Shown: positions 1-16,869, counted from the stretch's first letter. The stretch is 64,000 bases of DNA from Moringa oleifera (GCA_021397835.1 JAJFZO010000256.1:1403501-1467500), one strand, 5' to 3'. Made by a program: numbers and translations. The notes: a model not told the origin generated them from the letters alone.

Positions 1-3000
1 TGATCGACCATGCACTGTTACTGCAGTGGCTCCCCAACAGCCAATGTCTGCAATTAATGAATCAATCCGGTTTTTCCCTTCAAAATAACCTGTCCGTACC
101 TATAGCCACAAAGAAAGAGGGGTGGGGCTGATTCAGCATTACAAATAATTAAATATACACTTGGTTTGACAGCAAAGTTTAATTGACAGACAATTATGAA
201 GAACTGCAAAGCAAGAAAATTCAAACAAAAACCAAAATATTTTCCATTCTAGATAAAGCATGCCAACCAACAAAGTCAATCAGATGATCTTACGGGAATT
301 TTCAGAAAGCAGATACAGATATAAGCAGGTACCTTAACAGTTATAGGTGTCTCCACTGTGCCAGAAGCTGCTTCAATAATGCTTTTCATCCGCATTGGTT
401 TTGTTAGAAGAGATGATCCAGCACCTTTATTAACAACAATATCAATTGGGCACCCCATATTTATATCAATGAAATCGACTGTACATTGCTCGTCTATAAG
501 TTCAACAGTACGTGCCACTGTGTCTGGATATGCGCCACAAATTTGGACGCCAAACAAATCTTCAGATGAATGCCGTCTTAGCAAAGCCCATTCTGAAGCT
601 TGACCCTATTTGCAAAACAAAATTGCGGAAATCCATAAAGTCACATCAATATCACAAATCTAGTACACAAATCACAGGATCATCTGAATAAGGGAGAATG
701 AAAACACTGAAAGCATCAGCAAAGATGGATACAGAAATTCATTTAGTGACTCATCTTTCTGAGAAATGCAGGTAATATACTAATATCACTAATCCTAGAG
801 AATGGACAAAATGATAGACTACATACTGTTTGTGCACCGTGTCACAGGGCCTGCAAAGGCTTAAGCCAAATCAATACAGAAAGGTTATTAGGAGATAAAT
901 CATCTCTTCAATGCAATGGAAAAACATGTTACTAAAGAGCTTCACATTCCACACAGCAAAATAATGATCAAGATTCCGAGTCAAAATTAAGACCCAAAAC
1001 TCCATGGACTTCTAAAGGATATGCACTCATCATGTGAATGAAATGAAGAATGAGGAATCAAATCATAACAGAACTGTTTTTGTTCATGTTCAGCAGTATG
1101 TTTTAATTCAAGCAACCCTTAATGAAAAGGTGCCCCCAAACTGCAACAATACTCCTCATGATTAATTCCATTGATGAATTGGCAAAAGCAGCAGCCAAAC
1201 CTGCAAAAGATTTGTGCACATTGCCATTTCACCGCATGTTATATCTACTCCTAGTACTTTGCAAACCCTTCGGAAAGGAAGATTCCCCACAGTGGTCAAA
1301 GGAGCAAGATAAAGCTTCTCCCTCAAATCAATAAGCTTCTTCTCACGAGGGTGTACTTTTAGGCTCCTATCAGTTTCTGTGAGAACATTATTATTTGGAT
1401 TCTCCAGTTCAGCTTGTTCACAAGATATCCCACTAGATTTTTCCAACACATTCACACCTGTTGCAATGAATTCAAACTATCCAATAAGTACCTCTGATGC
1501 AAACCACATTACCAACGAATATCAACAAAAAGAACAAAAGCCAAACCAACCATCAGGAACTTCACCAGAGCAACAATTCTCATCATTTACAGATTTGGTT
1601 TTCTTCAGGGGTCTTTCATCAGTTGCAGATGTCTCATCAACATTGACTTCTTCTGGAACTTCAGAAGCACATTCAGATTCAGCAACTGAGTCACTGGCTC
1701 GTTTGATGGACCCATTTTCATCAGTAGCATGTGAGCCATTTGAAACAATTTGATCTCCTTCCTCTTTATTTTCCAAGATTTGCTTTTTCGAATTGACCTG
1801 TCCTTACATAATATAAAAAAAAAAATTATTACCATGGAAAGAACAAATAATTACGGATCACTATCAAATTATGGTTAAAAGAAAGGGGAAACAAACTAAG
1901 AATTCAAGGTTCGCATTGTACTCTGCAAATAACATTAGACTGCTCAAATAAAATCGGAAGACAATGAGAAACTAATTGAACTACCATCAAACAACTGCAG
2001 AAGCCAACAATAACATGAGTGAAAAACAAAACCAATAAAGTTTTCCACAGAATTGAAGCAAATAAGCTTCTTCTAAAAGATTACAATAATAGTAGAGCAA
2101 AACACGCGGCACATATGCACAGAAACAGACAGATATAAGACAGATATAAAGAGTAATAATGGAACAAGGATAGAGCGAGGCATACTAGAAGCCCAAGAGA
2201 TTGGAGTTTTGCATCTGCCTTGGCAAAGCACATTTTATTTTTCCACAAAAGCTTCTGTACGTCTTTGTTCAGTGTATTGATCTCAGAGTTTTTCCTCTGG
2301 CCATTCAAAGCACCAGCATGAACACTGTCCATATGTTTGCTAGAAAATCTACAGGCCAAACCATAAGGGCATTGTCCCTCAGAACCCAAAAATGGGCAAT
2401 CCCCTTCTAGATCAGCTGGTTTCTGCAATTAAGAACATATAGCCCATTGATATAGTGAGCAACACTTTATACGTACCCAGAAAAAACAAAAGGTCCAACT
2501 AATTAAAATTCAAAAAAGCAAACAACGCATAATCGATTACCTGAGCCTTAAAGGCTTCCAAGTCATGGCTAAAACGACATTTATCATTGTATTGGCATGC
2601 ACTAACATCTCCAGTTTTTGCTATCTCCGGACATAGATATAGGGCAGATTTCTTTTCCTGTAAATTCAAGAAGTATCTCTTACTGTCAGAAAACTAAAAC
2701 TTTCCCCTCTTAGCAAACAGTATGACAAAATAAAAACCAAAACTTGTACTTCATGCAATTAAGAAAGGTTCAACTCATTTTATAGGTATCCAGAATTGCA
2801 GTCCTCAAATTCTTGAGTAAAAAATATCTGAATGAACTTGCTCGGCCTGAATTAACTTACTTTCAAACAACCAATAAGCAACCAGAATTTCATATTCACA
2901 AATCAATTTGCAGCCAAATACTTGAAAACTATAAACATATGGTTGATAATTTCTCAATTTAACAATGATATATCCAAGTAATGGCAAAAGAAAAAAGGCA

Positions 3001-3379
3001 GGCAAAGATTGAACCAGCAACATCGAAGGCTTCCAAGATAGATACACAGAGCAATATATGCCATACGTACATGTACATATGAAAAATTAAAGAACGTGGA
3101 AAAGAGAGAGAGGACCTGTTGGCGCTCTCGTTTGAGTTGCCGTCTGGATTTTTTCTCCCTCACCAATCCGGACTGAGAGGCCTTCGAATTGGTTTCGGCT
3201 ACATCATCGTTTTTCTGGTTACTTCTGGCAGTATGAGGACGCAAAAACTCTCTCTTCACCGGAGCAATTGCTCGGGCGACGAGCTCTTCTGGCGTGGCTT
3301 GATGCCCAACGTTTGTGTTCAGCGATGCCGCTGGTGGTGACTCTCCTTTGAGCTTCGTCTCATCCGCGAGTTCGGCCAT
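1..3379 (-). CDS. DUS3: tRNA-dihydrouridine(47) synthase [NAD(P)+], DUS3-like (partial, C-terminus outside window)
   Basis: FMN-dependent reductase that makes dihydrouridine in the variable loop (U47) of tRNAs. Seven exons can be joined in phase: 3116-3379, 2541-2657, 2186-2422, 1551-1797, 1201-1457, 333-605 and 1-99 (continues past the edge), together about 498 residues. Visible parts: a charged N-terminal tail; two CCCH zinc fingers in exons 2 and 3 (C..C..C..H patterns, e.g. [11 protein letters not shown] and [13 protein letters not shown]), the hallmark of the eukaryotic DUS3 branch; then the Dus TIM barrel starting at [16 protein letters not shown] in exon 5 and [11 protein letters not shown] in exon 6, where the GCP cysteine is the expected catalytic residue. 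The last visible exon reads [13 protein letters not shown]. Plant DUS3 proteins are about 700 residues, so roughly 200 C-terminal residues are missing. The start ATG at 3379 gives the family-like MAELADE start. Family assignment is firm; activity is inferred. Confidence 0.93.
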
Positions 3380-3609
3380 CGCTAGCGAGTCGACTCGGCG
3401 AACTCAGTCGCTAAAACAGTAACAGCAGCAGAGTGTTACTGTTTCTGATACTGAAAACCGAAATGAAGGGTTTTAATAGGGCTAGACATCCTAACAACCA
3501 TTATAAGGAGACAACTTAAACGACACCAAATGTTGCCGTTTCTTCTGCCAAAGAACTCTTCACTGTCCCTAGCAAAACGACGACGGTCCAGTGTTGATGT
3601 AACCAAGGG

Positions 3610-3615
3610 AAAAAA
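3610..3615 (-). terminator. Pol III terminator of tRNA-Leu
   Basis: Six consecutive T on the minus strand, five bases past the 3' end of the tRNA, the usual RNA polymerase III stop signal. Confidence 0.85.
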
Positions 3616-3619
3616 CGTT

Positions 3620-3703
3620 TGTCAGAAGTGGGATTTGAACCCACGCCCCCTTTCGAAGACCAGAACTTGAGTCTGGCGCCTTAGACCACTCGGCCATCCT
3701 GAC
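3620..3703 (-). tRNA. tRNA-Leu (anticodon CAA)
   Basis: Reading the minus strand, an 84-nt type II tRNA is seen. The acceptor stem GTCAGGA pairs with TTCTGAC, with one G-U. Box A is TGGCCGAGTGG and box B is GGTTCAAATCC. The anticodon stem CCAGA/TCTGG closes the loop CTCAAGT, which places the anticodon CAA at 3667-3669. There is a long variable arm (TCTTCGAAAGGGGG region) as expected for leucine tRNA, and no intron. The discriminator base is A (complement of 3620). It reads UUG codons in cytosolic translation and is transcribed by RNA polymerase III from its internal boxes. Confidence 0.96.
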
Positions 3704-4650
3704 TTGGTCATACACTTCAACTAAAAAAGAAAAAAGAATATATTTGGAAGAATTAACTCCACTAGACATTTAGGCCATATAATTTGCAATTTGACCAAAA
3801 AATTATCTGCAATTTGAAAATTCACTTTTATAAGGATCATTGCCGATGTATAGTGTTGGAATCTGAATTTGGGATAAATTTTTTACATTAAATCTTTTAA
3901 AAAATATTTTTCCAATTTATAACAATAATAATAATTAATTAAAGATATTAATTATTAAATTTTATTAAATTATCATATTTATAATTTTTTTAAAAAAAAT
4001 CAGCACAATAGAAGATTTTCATCCTTCTTTCAATCAACAAATCAAGCTCAGGATTCCCTGGCTTCAAAAATCATCACATTTTGATATTTACGGCCAAAGA
4101 CATTCAATGGTAAAATATATTTATAGCCCTCTTCAATTTCTTACTACCATTGCATGCTTCTCACTCCCAAAACCCACCAATCTGAATGAGAAAAGCAATG
4201 CCACATATTAAAATAAACAGCCTCCAACTCCCAAAGGTTCTGGGAGAGCTTCAAGAACGAAAAAACATGAAAATGATCAGATAATATGTGGGATTCAGCA
4301 GACAGAGATTGTGTAGAAACTCATTTTCTAGGACAATTTCATAGGAGAACTTCTGCAGTCAGGCATAAGATGACAACAAAATACCATTCTTTACTGAATA
4401 AAATATGAAGAGTTCATTTCAACTCTTCCGTCCATGAACAAAACAGATAATGTCCTACGAAGGTTCTCAATCCCAATATTATTATCTACCAGAAGTAAAT
4501 AAAGGACTATAATCATAACTGACATAAATATTACTGGCTGTATATGACTTCTTCACTTCAAATCACGAACCCGAGCTGGATATATGACACAGAATGAATT
4601 AATAATTACCACATTTTTGACACTTGTTGGAGATGCAAAACTAATGAATG
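3704..4650. other. Intergenic, no gene seen
   Basis: Spacer between the tRNA and the 3' end of the bZIP gene. The first half (to about 4000) is AT-rich with poly-A and poly-T runs. The part from about 4400 to 4730 is probably 3'UTR or downstream flank of the minus-strand bZIP gene. No coding potential was found on either strand. Confidence 0.6.
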
Positions 4651-4732
4651 AATGCACTGAAGGAACTTATGATGCAAAAGACAATATGAAGATGATCAAA
4701 TAGGACTTGGAGGCAGTTTCATCCTTCCAAGC

Positions 4733-7837
<3,105 letters not shown>

Positions 7838-7952
7838 TTTCTTCCCTTTCAAAAACTAACTCGTATTACACAGTCAACAGAGCTCTAAAACCAAATTCAA
7901 GCTTCAATGAGTTCAGTTCAAATCAAAACGAAAACAACAGAAGCCCGATAAT

Positions 7953-8108
7953 CTGAAAAAGAAAACGAGTAAAACAAGAACACAACATAAAAAACATTTT
8001 CAAAATAAATCACAATGCTCCGAGAAATCAAAGGTCGTGGGTTTATGCATCCCTTGTAAGACCTAAACAAAGTCCTCAAAGTAATAGTAGAGCTAATATA
8101 TAGAGTAC
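7953..8108 (-). other. Probable 5'UTR intron of the bZIP gene
   Basis: On the minus strand a donor (GAG|GTACTC at 8109/8108) and an acceptor (TTTTTCAG|ATTATC, ending at 7953) bracket a 156-bp AT-rich stretch about 115 bp upstream of the start codon. The resulting leader exon lies upstream of 8109. Splicing is inferred from the sites only. Confidence 0.55.
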
Positions 8109-8109
8109 C

Positions 8110-8690
8110 TCGTAACAAGTGAAGAAATGGCCAAACAAGGCCGACCCTTAGCTTCAGTGGCGGAGATAACGAAGAGAAGCTATAGTAGCAGCAGGCGCTT
8201 TCTCTCTCTCTTTCTTACTCGGAAAGAATTTCTTCAGTTTGAGTCTTTGACACACCACTTTAGCTCTCTAGAAAAGGAAGAAAAACACAGAGAGTGCTGT
8301 TTCGGTGTTTTTTTCTGTTTGGGGTTTCTCTCTCTAGAAAATGGACCGAGAAAACGTCGATGAAAGACGACTACGACACGGATTTCATGACAAGTAGGGG
8401 GACGCGTGAATTTAATAACAATTTCATTTTCATTTGGATTTTCATTTTCCTCGTTCCGCAATTTGCATTTCGGCTTCATTTCAATTTCATTCCGACCTCA
8501 TTTGACCTTTACTCGCCGAAAACTCTCCTCTCTCTTCCTCTGTCCCCGCAGCTTATTCAGCTATTGAATTTTTCGTATTTTTGGAAATTTAAAAAAATAA
8601 AAAAGAAAAATGGCCTTTTTGATGTTCATATAAATATGGCACTTAGATACTCTAGTTCCTCACGCGCATGTGGCGCGTCTTTTTAAAAAT
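8110..8690 (-). promoter_or_regulatory. bZIP leader and promoter region
   Basis: Upstream of the bZIP 5'UTR intron the DNA is richer in GC and has CT tracts (about 8199-8212 and 8327-8335), which read as GA repeats on the gene strand. Such tracts are typical of plant leaders and are candidate sites for BBR/BPC proteins. At 8663-8679 a perfect 6-bp inverted repeat (ACGCGC / GCGCGT, 5-base spacer) marks the upstream edge before AT-rich DNA begins. No TATA assignment is certain. Confidence 0.45.
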
Positions 8691-9219
8691 TTATGGAAAA
8701 AAATAAAAACATATTTTTTTAATTTTCTATTTGTTTTCTTTTTATTCTTAAATTTTAAATCTTAAATTATTTTTTATTTTCTATGTCATAATTCCAATTT
8801 TTTATTCTAAATAAAAAAATGATTATTTTGTCACATAAGTTTGTATTTTAATATCCTGTAAATTATATATAAATATTTATTGTTTTTCAAAAGTACACAA
8901 TTATTGAATACTTTGTAATTACAAAGATTAAACATTTTAATTGAAATGTTACATTATAAAAAATCGCATCTTGAATTTGCAAATAATAAATTATAATCCG
9001 TATTATATATGTTTTTTAATATAAAAATGAAGCTACTATTTATCACTCATATGTTTTAATGTCGGAATTTTCATCTCATGAACATAAATACCATTTTTAC
9101 CTATTAGTGTAATAATCGTTATCAATTTTGAGATTAATAATTATAAACATTTTTAGTTATCTTTATTTTATATTATTTAAAAACACGATTTACCAACAAT
9201 GTAAATGTATAAAAAAAAA

Positions 9220-9460
9220 TTGATTTATATTACATATAAACAATTAACCTATAAAATATATAATTACATAAATATTTATTATTTATTTAATTCATCAAGT
9301 GTTCTCAATATGTTTGAAAACTTTATAAATTTATTATATAATTTTTTTTTAAAGGGATTGCTCCGGATTCTTAGTAGGTGTGTTTTGATTATTCTAGATT
9401 TTTAATTTAGAAGTATTGTTTTAAATTTAATAATAATTATTATTTTTTTAAATTACTTCA
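9220..9460. repeat. Diverged direct repeat, copy 1
   Basis: Shares an ordered set of words with 10570-10850: TTATTTATTTAAT, a TATGTTT block, an ...TAGGTGTGTTTTGAT / ...TAAGTATGTTTTAGG block, TTTTAATTTA, AAGTATT, then TTAATAATAATTATT-like sequence. The two copies lie about 1.36 kb apart in the same orientation. This may be an old local duplication or two copies of a short element. Confidence 0.5.
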
Positions 9461-10524
9461 TGGTTAGTCTACTTGTGTGATTAAAAAAAATAATTAATTA
9501 AACATGTCTTATTAGGAGACATAAACTTAAAGAAACAAGTCATTGTCTGGTTGATAATTGATAAGTTGTCCTAAAGATTTCTCTGTGTAGTCATAGCTTC
9601 AAAGAAAAGGCTCACTTCTGTCTTGTGATGCTAATATCTATCCAAAATACACCAAACCCAATTTCATATATATATATATATATTCAACAATGCTTGCACT
9701 CACGTCTCCCCTTTTTTTATTGAAATTTTTAACTAAGAATGAAGTTGTGATTAACAAGTTATTATCCATTTATTTACTTATTTGTAAAGTAAGTTAAAAA
9801 TAATTTAATTAATTAATTTTTATGGAACATAATATATGCAACAAAAAATGAGAGTAGAATGAGTTTTTGTAAACTCCGTTCATATGAATAAAGCAAATTA
9901 AAAAAACAAAAAGATTGATTGTATTTAAATTAAAGAGCAAAATAAATGATAATTTTATTATCTTATAATTTATTGTTTATATTTATTTTCATCAATTTAA
10001 AATAACAATCACATATAATTTTTATCGCTTAATATTATAAATAAAAAATTAGGTGATATAAGTTTGTAGTATGAATAAATAGACGTACTTTCAAAATATT
10101 GAGTTTTGTAAGGTTGCAAGTACCTTATTTTTTAATAATGTAACAGTTTTTTTCTTTTTTTTTTTATTTATACAAGCTTCTTGTTAAATTATGAATGTGT
10201 TTTTGGTGAATTTTTATTATCATTATTTTTTTTATTATCTCCTTGTTTATTAGTATTTGTTATGTTTTATTAAAATTTTAATTTAATTTTCTCTCAACTT
10301 TTAATTAAATACTTTGAAGATGTATTGATATATTGAAATTTTAATTTTAATTTTTATTAATTTAGATTTTTTAAATTTTAAATTTTTATTTGATTAATTT
10401 AAATTTCAATTCAAGAGTTAGTTTTTGTTTCATTAAAGGCAAAAATGCAAGGAAAGATGCCATTGTATCCAAATCATCCTTGCTGCATCGCAATGTCAGA
10501 AGTATGATTTGCATCCAATGAGAA

Positions 10525-10560
<36 letters not shown>
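10525..10560. repeat. (AT)14(GT)4 microsatellite
   Basis: Uninterrupted compound dinucleotide repeat, 28 bases of AT followed by 8 bases of GT. It is the longest dinucleotide repeat in the window and likely polymorphic. Confidence 0.95.
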
Positions 10561-10569
10561 ATTACCTTA

Positions 10570-10850
10570 TATAAATAATAAATACTATATAATATATATA
10601 CACATTTACATTAATATTTGTTATTTATTTAATTTATCATATGTTTTAAATGTGTTTCAAATATTTCATAGATTAACAAAAGTTTTTATTATGCAATCAT
10701 TCTGAATTTTTGTTTAAATATTTATTTTGTGAAAGGTATCTTGGTAAGTATGTTTTAGGAATCTAAAATTTTAATTTAAAAGTATTTTTTCATTAAATAT
10801 GATTATTATTGTTATTATTATTTACAATTAATATTTTAAAATAACTTAAT
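10570..10850. repeat. Diverged direct repeat, copy 2
   Basis: Partner of 9220-9460, same orientation, with many substitutions and small indels. No terminal inverted repeats or target duplications could be fixed by eye. Confidence 0.5.
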
Positions 10851-11764
10851 AATTAAACTATTTTATGTTTAAAAACAACTCTCCACTTGTTTAATTAGAT
10901 ATTTATGATTATCATATGTTGTATTTTTAAATTTAGATTTAAATCAATTTTTTTAATTTTTATTAATATTAATTTATTTTTATTAATATTAATTTATTTT
11001 AGATTTTAATTATTATAAATAAGTTTAATAGTGATTTAGTACTAATATATTGAGGTACCTGAATGCATTCATATAAATTTAGTAAATGAATATAAATATA
11101 ACAAGTATTCACGTAACAATTTGAGCAAATTCTAGTGATATATGAATATTAATAATTGAATCTAAAACAAATTTAAATAGTAAAGATGATTTTTAAATTG
11201 ATTTATAATATTTATATCTACTTAATTATTATCATTTTTCATTAAAAAATAAAATTGATTATCAAAAATATATATTAAAAAATACTAGTGTTAAAATACT
11301 TGTATCTTTTATTTTAAATTAATACATAGCTTTATATATATATATATAATATTGATTTAATTTGTGTTGATATTTTAAAGAGAATAAATGTTAATATATA
11401 ATAATTAAATTTTTATTTAAAATATTTATTATCATTATAATAATAAAATTTACATTATTTAAAATGTCAATATAAATTAATTTATTAAAAAAATTTATCT
11501 ATTTGAACAATTCTAATAAATTCTTTATAATAAATTATCATTAAGCATGTAATATAAATATTTGTAATATGATTTTGTTCTTACATATATAAGTATATTA
11601 GTATATTGAATTCTTTTTATAATATATCGTTATTAAGTATATAACAAATAATTAAATCAAAAATTTATTACGTAGATACTAACAACTAACCATATGCACA
11701 TTACCATAAGAAAGTAAAATTATGTTGTACTGCATGACCCAAATTAACGATGTCAGTTGATGCA

Positions 11765-11850
11765 CCAAACATGAAAAAATAACTAAATCCAAAAATTACG
11801 TGCACGTCCAAACATGAAAAAATAACTAAATCCAAAAATTACGTGCACGT
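11765..11850. repeat. Perfect tandem duplication, 2 x 43 bp
   Basis: Two identical 43-base units (11765-11807 and 11808-11850). Each unit ends with the perfect palindrome ACGTGCACGT, which contains two ACGT cores. Complete identity in otherwise decayed DNA indicates a recent duplication. Confidence 0.95.
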
Positions 11851-14800
11851 CAAAACCTAAGACAAGTTTAAACCTTTTGAAACGAATTGAAAGTTGAAAC
11901 TCCTCTCTTGATAAGATCAAAGCTTAATACCCAATACCCATATAGAAGGATTAAACTTATAAACAAGATTAAAACGCACCATGATCAAAAGTTAAGTTTT
12001 GCAAAAACTCTCGATTCGTGGCAATTAATTTTAATAAAATATAATTAATTAATTAATTATGAAAGAACGAAGTATATGTTCCCATGTATTTTCCCATTGT
12101 TTCTTTACGCCTTAAATGGTATACCAAACTTTTGATTTGTAATTAATGTTGAGTCCCCACCACCCAACCGAAATGACACTTCCTCTGTTATCATATTTGC
12201 CTTCTCTTACAACTTCTCACCTGCCAAGTAATAAGAAGAAAAAGGTACATAAAACTGACCCCAGCTTTTATTAAGCATTGATGCCTCTTTCTACTAGCAT
12301 GCTCTATTCTACTAGTTTTACAATTTAATGTACTAATTGCTCATGTTCTTTAATTGTCACACCAAAAGTTAGTTCTTTTCAATTAATGATTTCAATTCAA
12401 TTCAGTTGACTTAATACTAAATAAAATGTTTACATAAAAATTTAATCTTTAAACTAAATGAAATTCATGATTTTTCATTTTTAAAGATATAATTAAATAA
12501 AAATTATCAAATCAAAGTTTTATTAAATTCAAATTTATTTTGATAAATAGACCTAAATCCAACCGAAGCTGATATTGCTATACGGTCTTCGGTTTTTAAC
12601 AAAAGATGAGGCGGCCTCTTAATGCCACAATGTGGAGCATGGGGAGCTTGTTCCCTAGAGAAATAGGGAGCAACAAGAAATGGGTCCTCATAATAACATC
12701 GATGCCCATTATAATTTTTCTAACTCATGGGGACAAATAAATTGAAGAGTGTGTTCCACAGATCTCATACTTTCTCTTAATTTGCTAATGTGGGTTGTCC
12801 AAAATCTTAATGCACTATTTCACCGAAAGTGAGACCATGGCACAAGCAACCCTTTCCGAAGTCATTTTATTTGTCTAAATATCATGTGCAAGACAACTTA
12901 GAAGATATCGGCAAAATGATATTTGTTGAGCCGAGACTCGTCTTAAATGTTATTTGATCCATGAATACATCTCTCGATGTTTTAAATTCAATTTAAAAAT
13001 TAGATTTTATTCATTTCAATTATTTTACTATATATAATATAAAACATATTTTTATGTATTATAATATGATATTTATTTATAACATATTTTATTTATTTAT
13101 ATATAATATATTAATTATATGAATTTATTTTGATTTATTTTATTAATATAATAACTAAATATTCTAAAACTTATAAATAAAAGTTGTGAGTCCTAGTTTG
13201 GGTCAGGTTTAATAATTTAACTTTACATTTTTTTATGAAATTAATATCTCTAATTTTAAAAATAGTGTCTAATCATGTTATAGAGGAAAATTTAATTTTT
13301 ATTAATTAATTTTGTTTTAATTGCAATGATTAATCCATCAAAAATAATTTTATATTATTTTATTTTAAAATAAAAAACAGAAAAAAATTTAGAGAAAATT
13401 ATTGTTTAAGTTGGTCATGATTTTTCAGTCAATTCATAGAAATTTTTTTTAATGAAATTATGAAATGTTTTGTCTTTATTGTGTTATTATAATTAGGAGT
13501 GAGTGAGCAATGAATAATTGACTTCTTTAAGATAGAAAGTGTCTACAAATGAAAAGTATTGAGGGTCCTATGGATGGTTGTTGAGCAATGCAATTATGGG
13601 AACGTCACATCTTTATAAATATTTTCAAATTTTCTTTTCTAATTAAGAAAATCAATCTTAACTATTTGGATTATATGCTAAATATATCGGTTATATATAT
13701 ATATATATAAAACATTAATTTATTTGATGAATTTATATTTTATTAATTATATAAGTTAAATTATTAAATATGTATTTTTTATGATAGCTTTTTACAAGGT
13801 GTGACATATTTTTATCTGAAATAATTTTATGACAATTATAATTTGAGATTAATAATTTATTTAAAGTAAATATTTTAATTTTTGATGATGTATCAAAAAT
13901 TATGAATTAGATCGATTCTCATATTTTCATAATGGATGAAAATATTTAATCTAAAAAACAAACTTATTGTATATTTTTTGATACGGGCATTTGATGAGAT
14001 ATTATATGATGAATTAGATCCATCATAATATCATTTTAAAAAAAAGAAAATCCATTATAATATAATTATTATGTATTAAAATATTTAATTAGAAAAATTA
14101 AGATAAATGTCGTAAGATACCCCATATATATAGAGAGAGAGTGTATATTTTGAATCATTTTTCAAACAAATATTTGATTTCGAAAGATATATAAATAAAT
14201 ATTACGAGATTAAATCGTATATCTATGTGATGTTGATTTATTGTTTAAAAATATTAAAATAAAAACTTTAATGAGAGTATATAAAGCAAATGACATTAAT
14301 TTTGTAATTTTTATTTCCCCCATTTGCTAGCTCATTTCTTGCGCAACAAAAGCAGCAATCACCCGTCAATGAAATTATTATTGTTTGTTGACTTAATTTT
14401 CTCATCAATTCAGCTTTAATTTATATGTATTTTATTTTTCAAATGTTTTTTCATTTCAATAATAATTTAAATAAATCGTACATTTTTAATTTAAAAATTT
14501 CTCCATCTGAAATTAGATGCATTTTTTTCTTGGATAGAATCATTGTTAGTTAATATAATATATATATCTTCACAAATTTAGCTTCAATCTAAATATACTT
14601 CACTCTTTAAGTCTTTCGCTTTGAAATTAGAGTTTTAATATATCACACATATTTAATTTGAAATAATCTCTCCCTAAAATTATAAATTTTTCCTTTTTTC
14701 AATGAAATTGTTCTTGGATTGAACTTCAATTTAGATATATTTCTTTTTAAATTTTTATTTAAAACTAGAGTTCCAATAAGTTATACATTTTCAATTTGAA

Positions 14801-16869
14801 TATTTTTATTCATAAAATTTTGGCGTTTCTCTCTTTCTATGTTACTCGCAAAACTAAAAAAAAGATGATAAATGATTGAAGAAAATATTTTCGTATGAAT
14901 GTTTGATTTCAATATTGTCCGAAAGGAATGTTAAATTTATACCAAAGATTTAATTTGTTTGATACTTTTTAAAACTTTAAAATTGGATCAAGAGACAGAG
15001 TATACATAATTTTTAATGTTAACCAATTTTAATTTATGTAATTAGTTTCTTTTCCATCTAATTTTCACCTGTCCATATCTTTGTTTATAAATATTATTAT
15101 TCGATATTTGATTTTATGGTTGATTTATTTTTATATAATTATAATTAAGATAATTATAAAAAATTTATAATTTATCAAAAAATAAAAGTTTTAAAATCAT
15201 GATTTATAGCTATGTTATCAATCAAACTTTTATATTTAAAAAATAATAAATTAAATCTTAATTTATCATTTTATATGTAAAAAAATATTTAAGCTACTAA
15301 TATAAAAATTTTAAAATTTTTAGTATTGAATATATATATATTTAAATTTATATCATCAAAAATTTGAAAATTTCATAAAAAAAAGATTTTTTACATTAAG
15401 AGATGGATTCAAAATAAAATAAAAAATTCATTTGAATCATTTTTTAGGTAATTCAATAACGAAAATATTTTTAATTTTTTTGTAATTATTTGAGTTAAAA
15501 TCCAATTGAGTACCAAATTAATAAATTAAAGTTATATTTATCATTTTTTGAATGTAAGAATTTGATTGGATATTATAGAGTAAACATTAAAGTTTTATAT
15601 AATTTTTATTTTTATTAAAAACATTATTATTAATTACAAATTTTTTATTAATATCAAAATATGTAGAAAAAAATATCATGGAAATGAAATTTCACATTTA
15701 TCAAAATATTAATTTATAGGATACAAGTAACTCCTTTTTATATAATTTATATAATTAAATACAAAGTTTATTATAATTCATAGGATACTTCCTTTCTTTC
15801 AATTTTTATAAATCAACATCATTATATCAAATATATATTTTTTTTAAACAAAAGGAAAATATAAGCAAAGAAACAATATAAAATTCAACCATGTTAGGCG
15901 AAACGCATGCAAAATATTGGTTGGAAAGTTCATTTGTCTCAGAATATTGGCAAAATGACAAACTATGTTTGCTACGATGCGTTCCACTGCTTACAATGTA
16001 AACATCAACCTCGTCAACATCTCTCTTTTTCATCTCTATATCACAACATTATTGAACATCGTCGCAATATAATGATACATCCAAATTAATTGACGTAATT
16101 TGTGGAACATTTCGTGTTCGTAATAGAAAAATGGTACCTCTCATTCCGCGTTCCAAATAGAAAAATGGTGTCTTTGTTGTGTCATAAGACTCTTAATTTG
16201 CTTGCAAACACGGTAATGACTTTATTTTCTTATTTTAATATATAGTGCTTGATATAGTGGAAAGCACAAGCTAAACGATGAACAAGCTACTTCATAGTAT
16301 TTAAAATTTTGTGTAGGCATCATATTAATATATATTAAAATAATTTTTAAAATGTTTATAAATTTTTTATTTATGAAAATAAATTTAATCTTAATTTTAG
16401 TGGTATATTAATTGAATTTTTAAATTTAACATTATTCAAAAATCACACAACGATATGATATATAAAATTTTATTTTTTTTTGTATTTTAAGAAGGCACTA
16501 ATACTATTATAATATTAAAAGATGAATTTGTTACTAAAAATTATGATTTATAAATAATTTTCAAATAAATAATATATGTAAAGTAATACGAATCAAAATA
16601 ATTTTGTTAAAATGTGTTAGGTTCTTTAAATTACAAATCAAAATTAATAAAATTTTTAATTTAAGTATTTTACATTTTTAATAAAAATTATACTGAAATA
16701 AATTTAATTTTTACAGAAAAAATTGAATTAATTAAAATTTTGATATCTAAATTAAACTTCAAGTAAAATTTAAATTCTGTTTTATATTTATCTTTAATTT
16801 TCTAAAAGTAACCTCAGAATTTTGTAAAATGGTGGGTCGTAAAAGAATTATTAGATATTTTATTTGTAT

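Larger units (their letters stand above)
8691..16860. other. AT-rich gene desert
   Basis: About 8 kb without a credible gene. ORFs are short and follow the base composition. It holds AT microsatellites (near 9668, 10525, 11335 and 13690), a diverged direct repeat (9.22-9.46 and 10.57-10.85 kb), a 43-bp tandem duplication (11765-11850), and small less AT-rich patches at 12.08-12.40, 12.54-12.96 and 15.89-16.22 kb in which I recognise no coding sequence. Confidence 0.6.

Noticed and set aside
8127..8686. Open frames on both strands in the bZIP leader region
   Set aside because: The low-complexity CT-rich leader explains them. No conserved motif.
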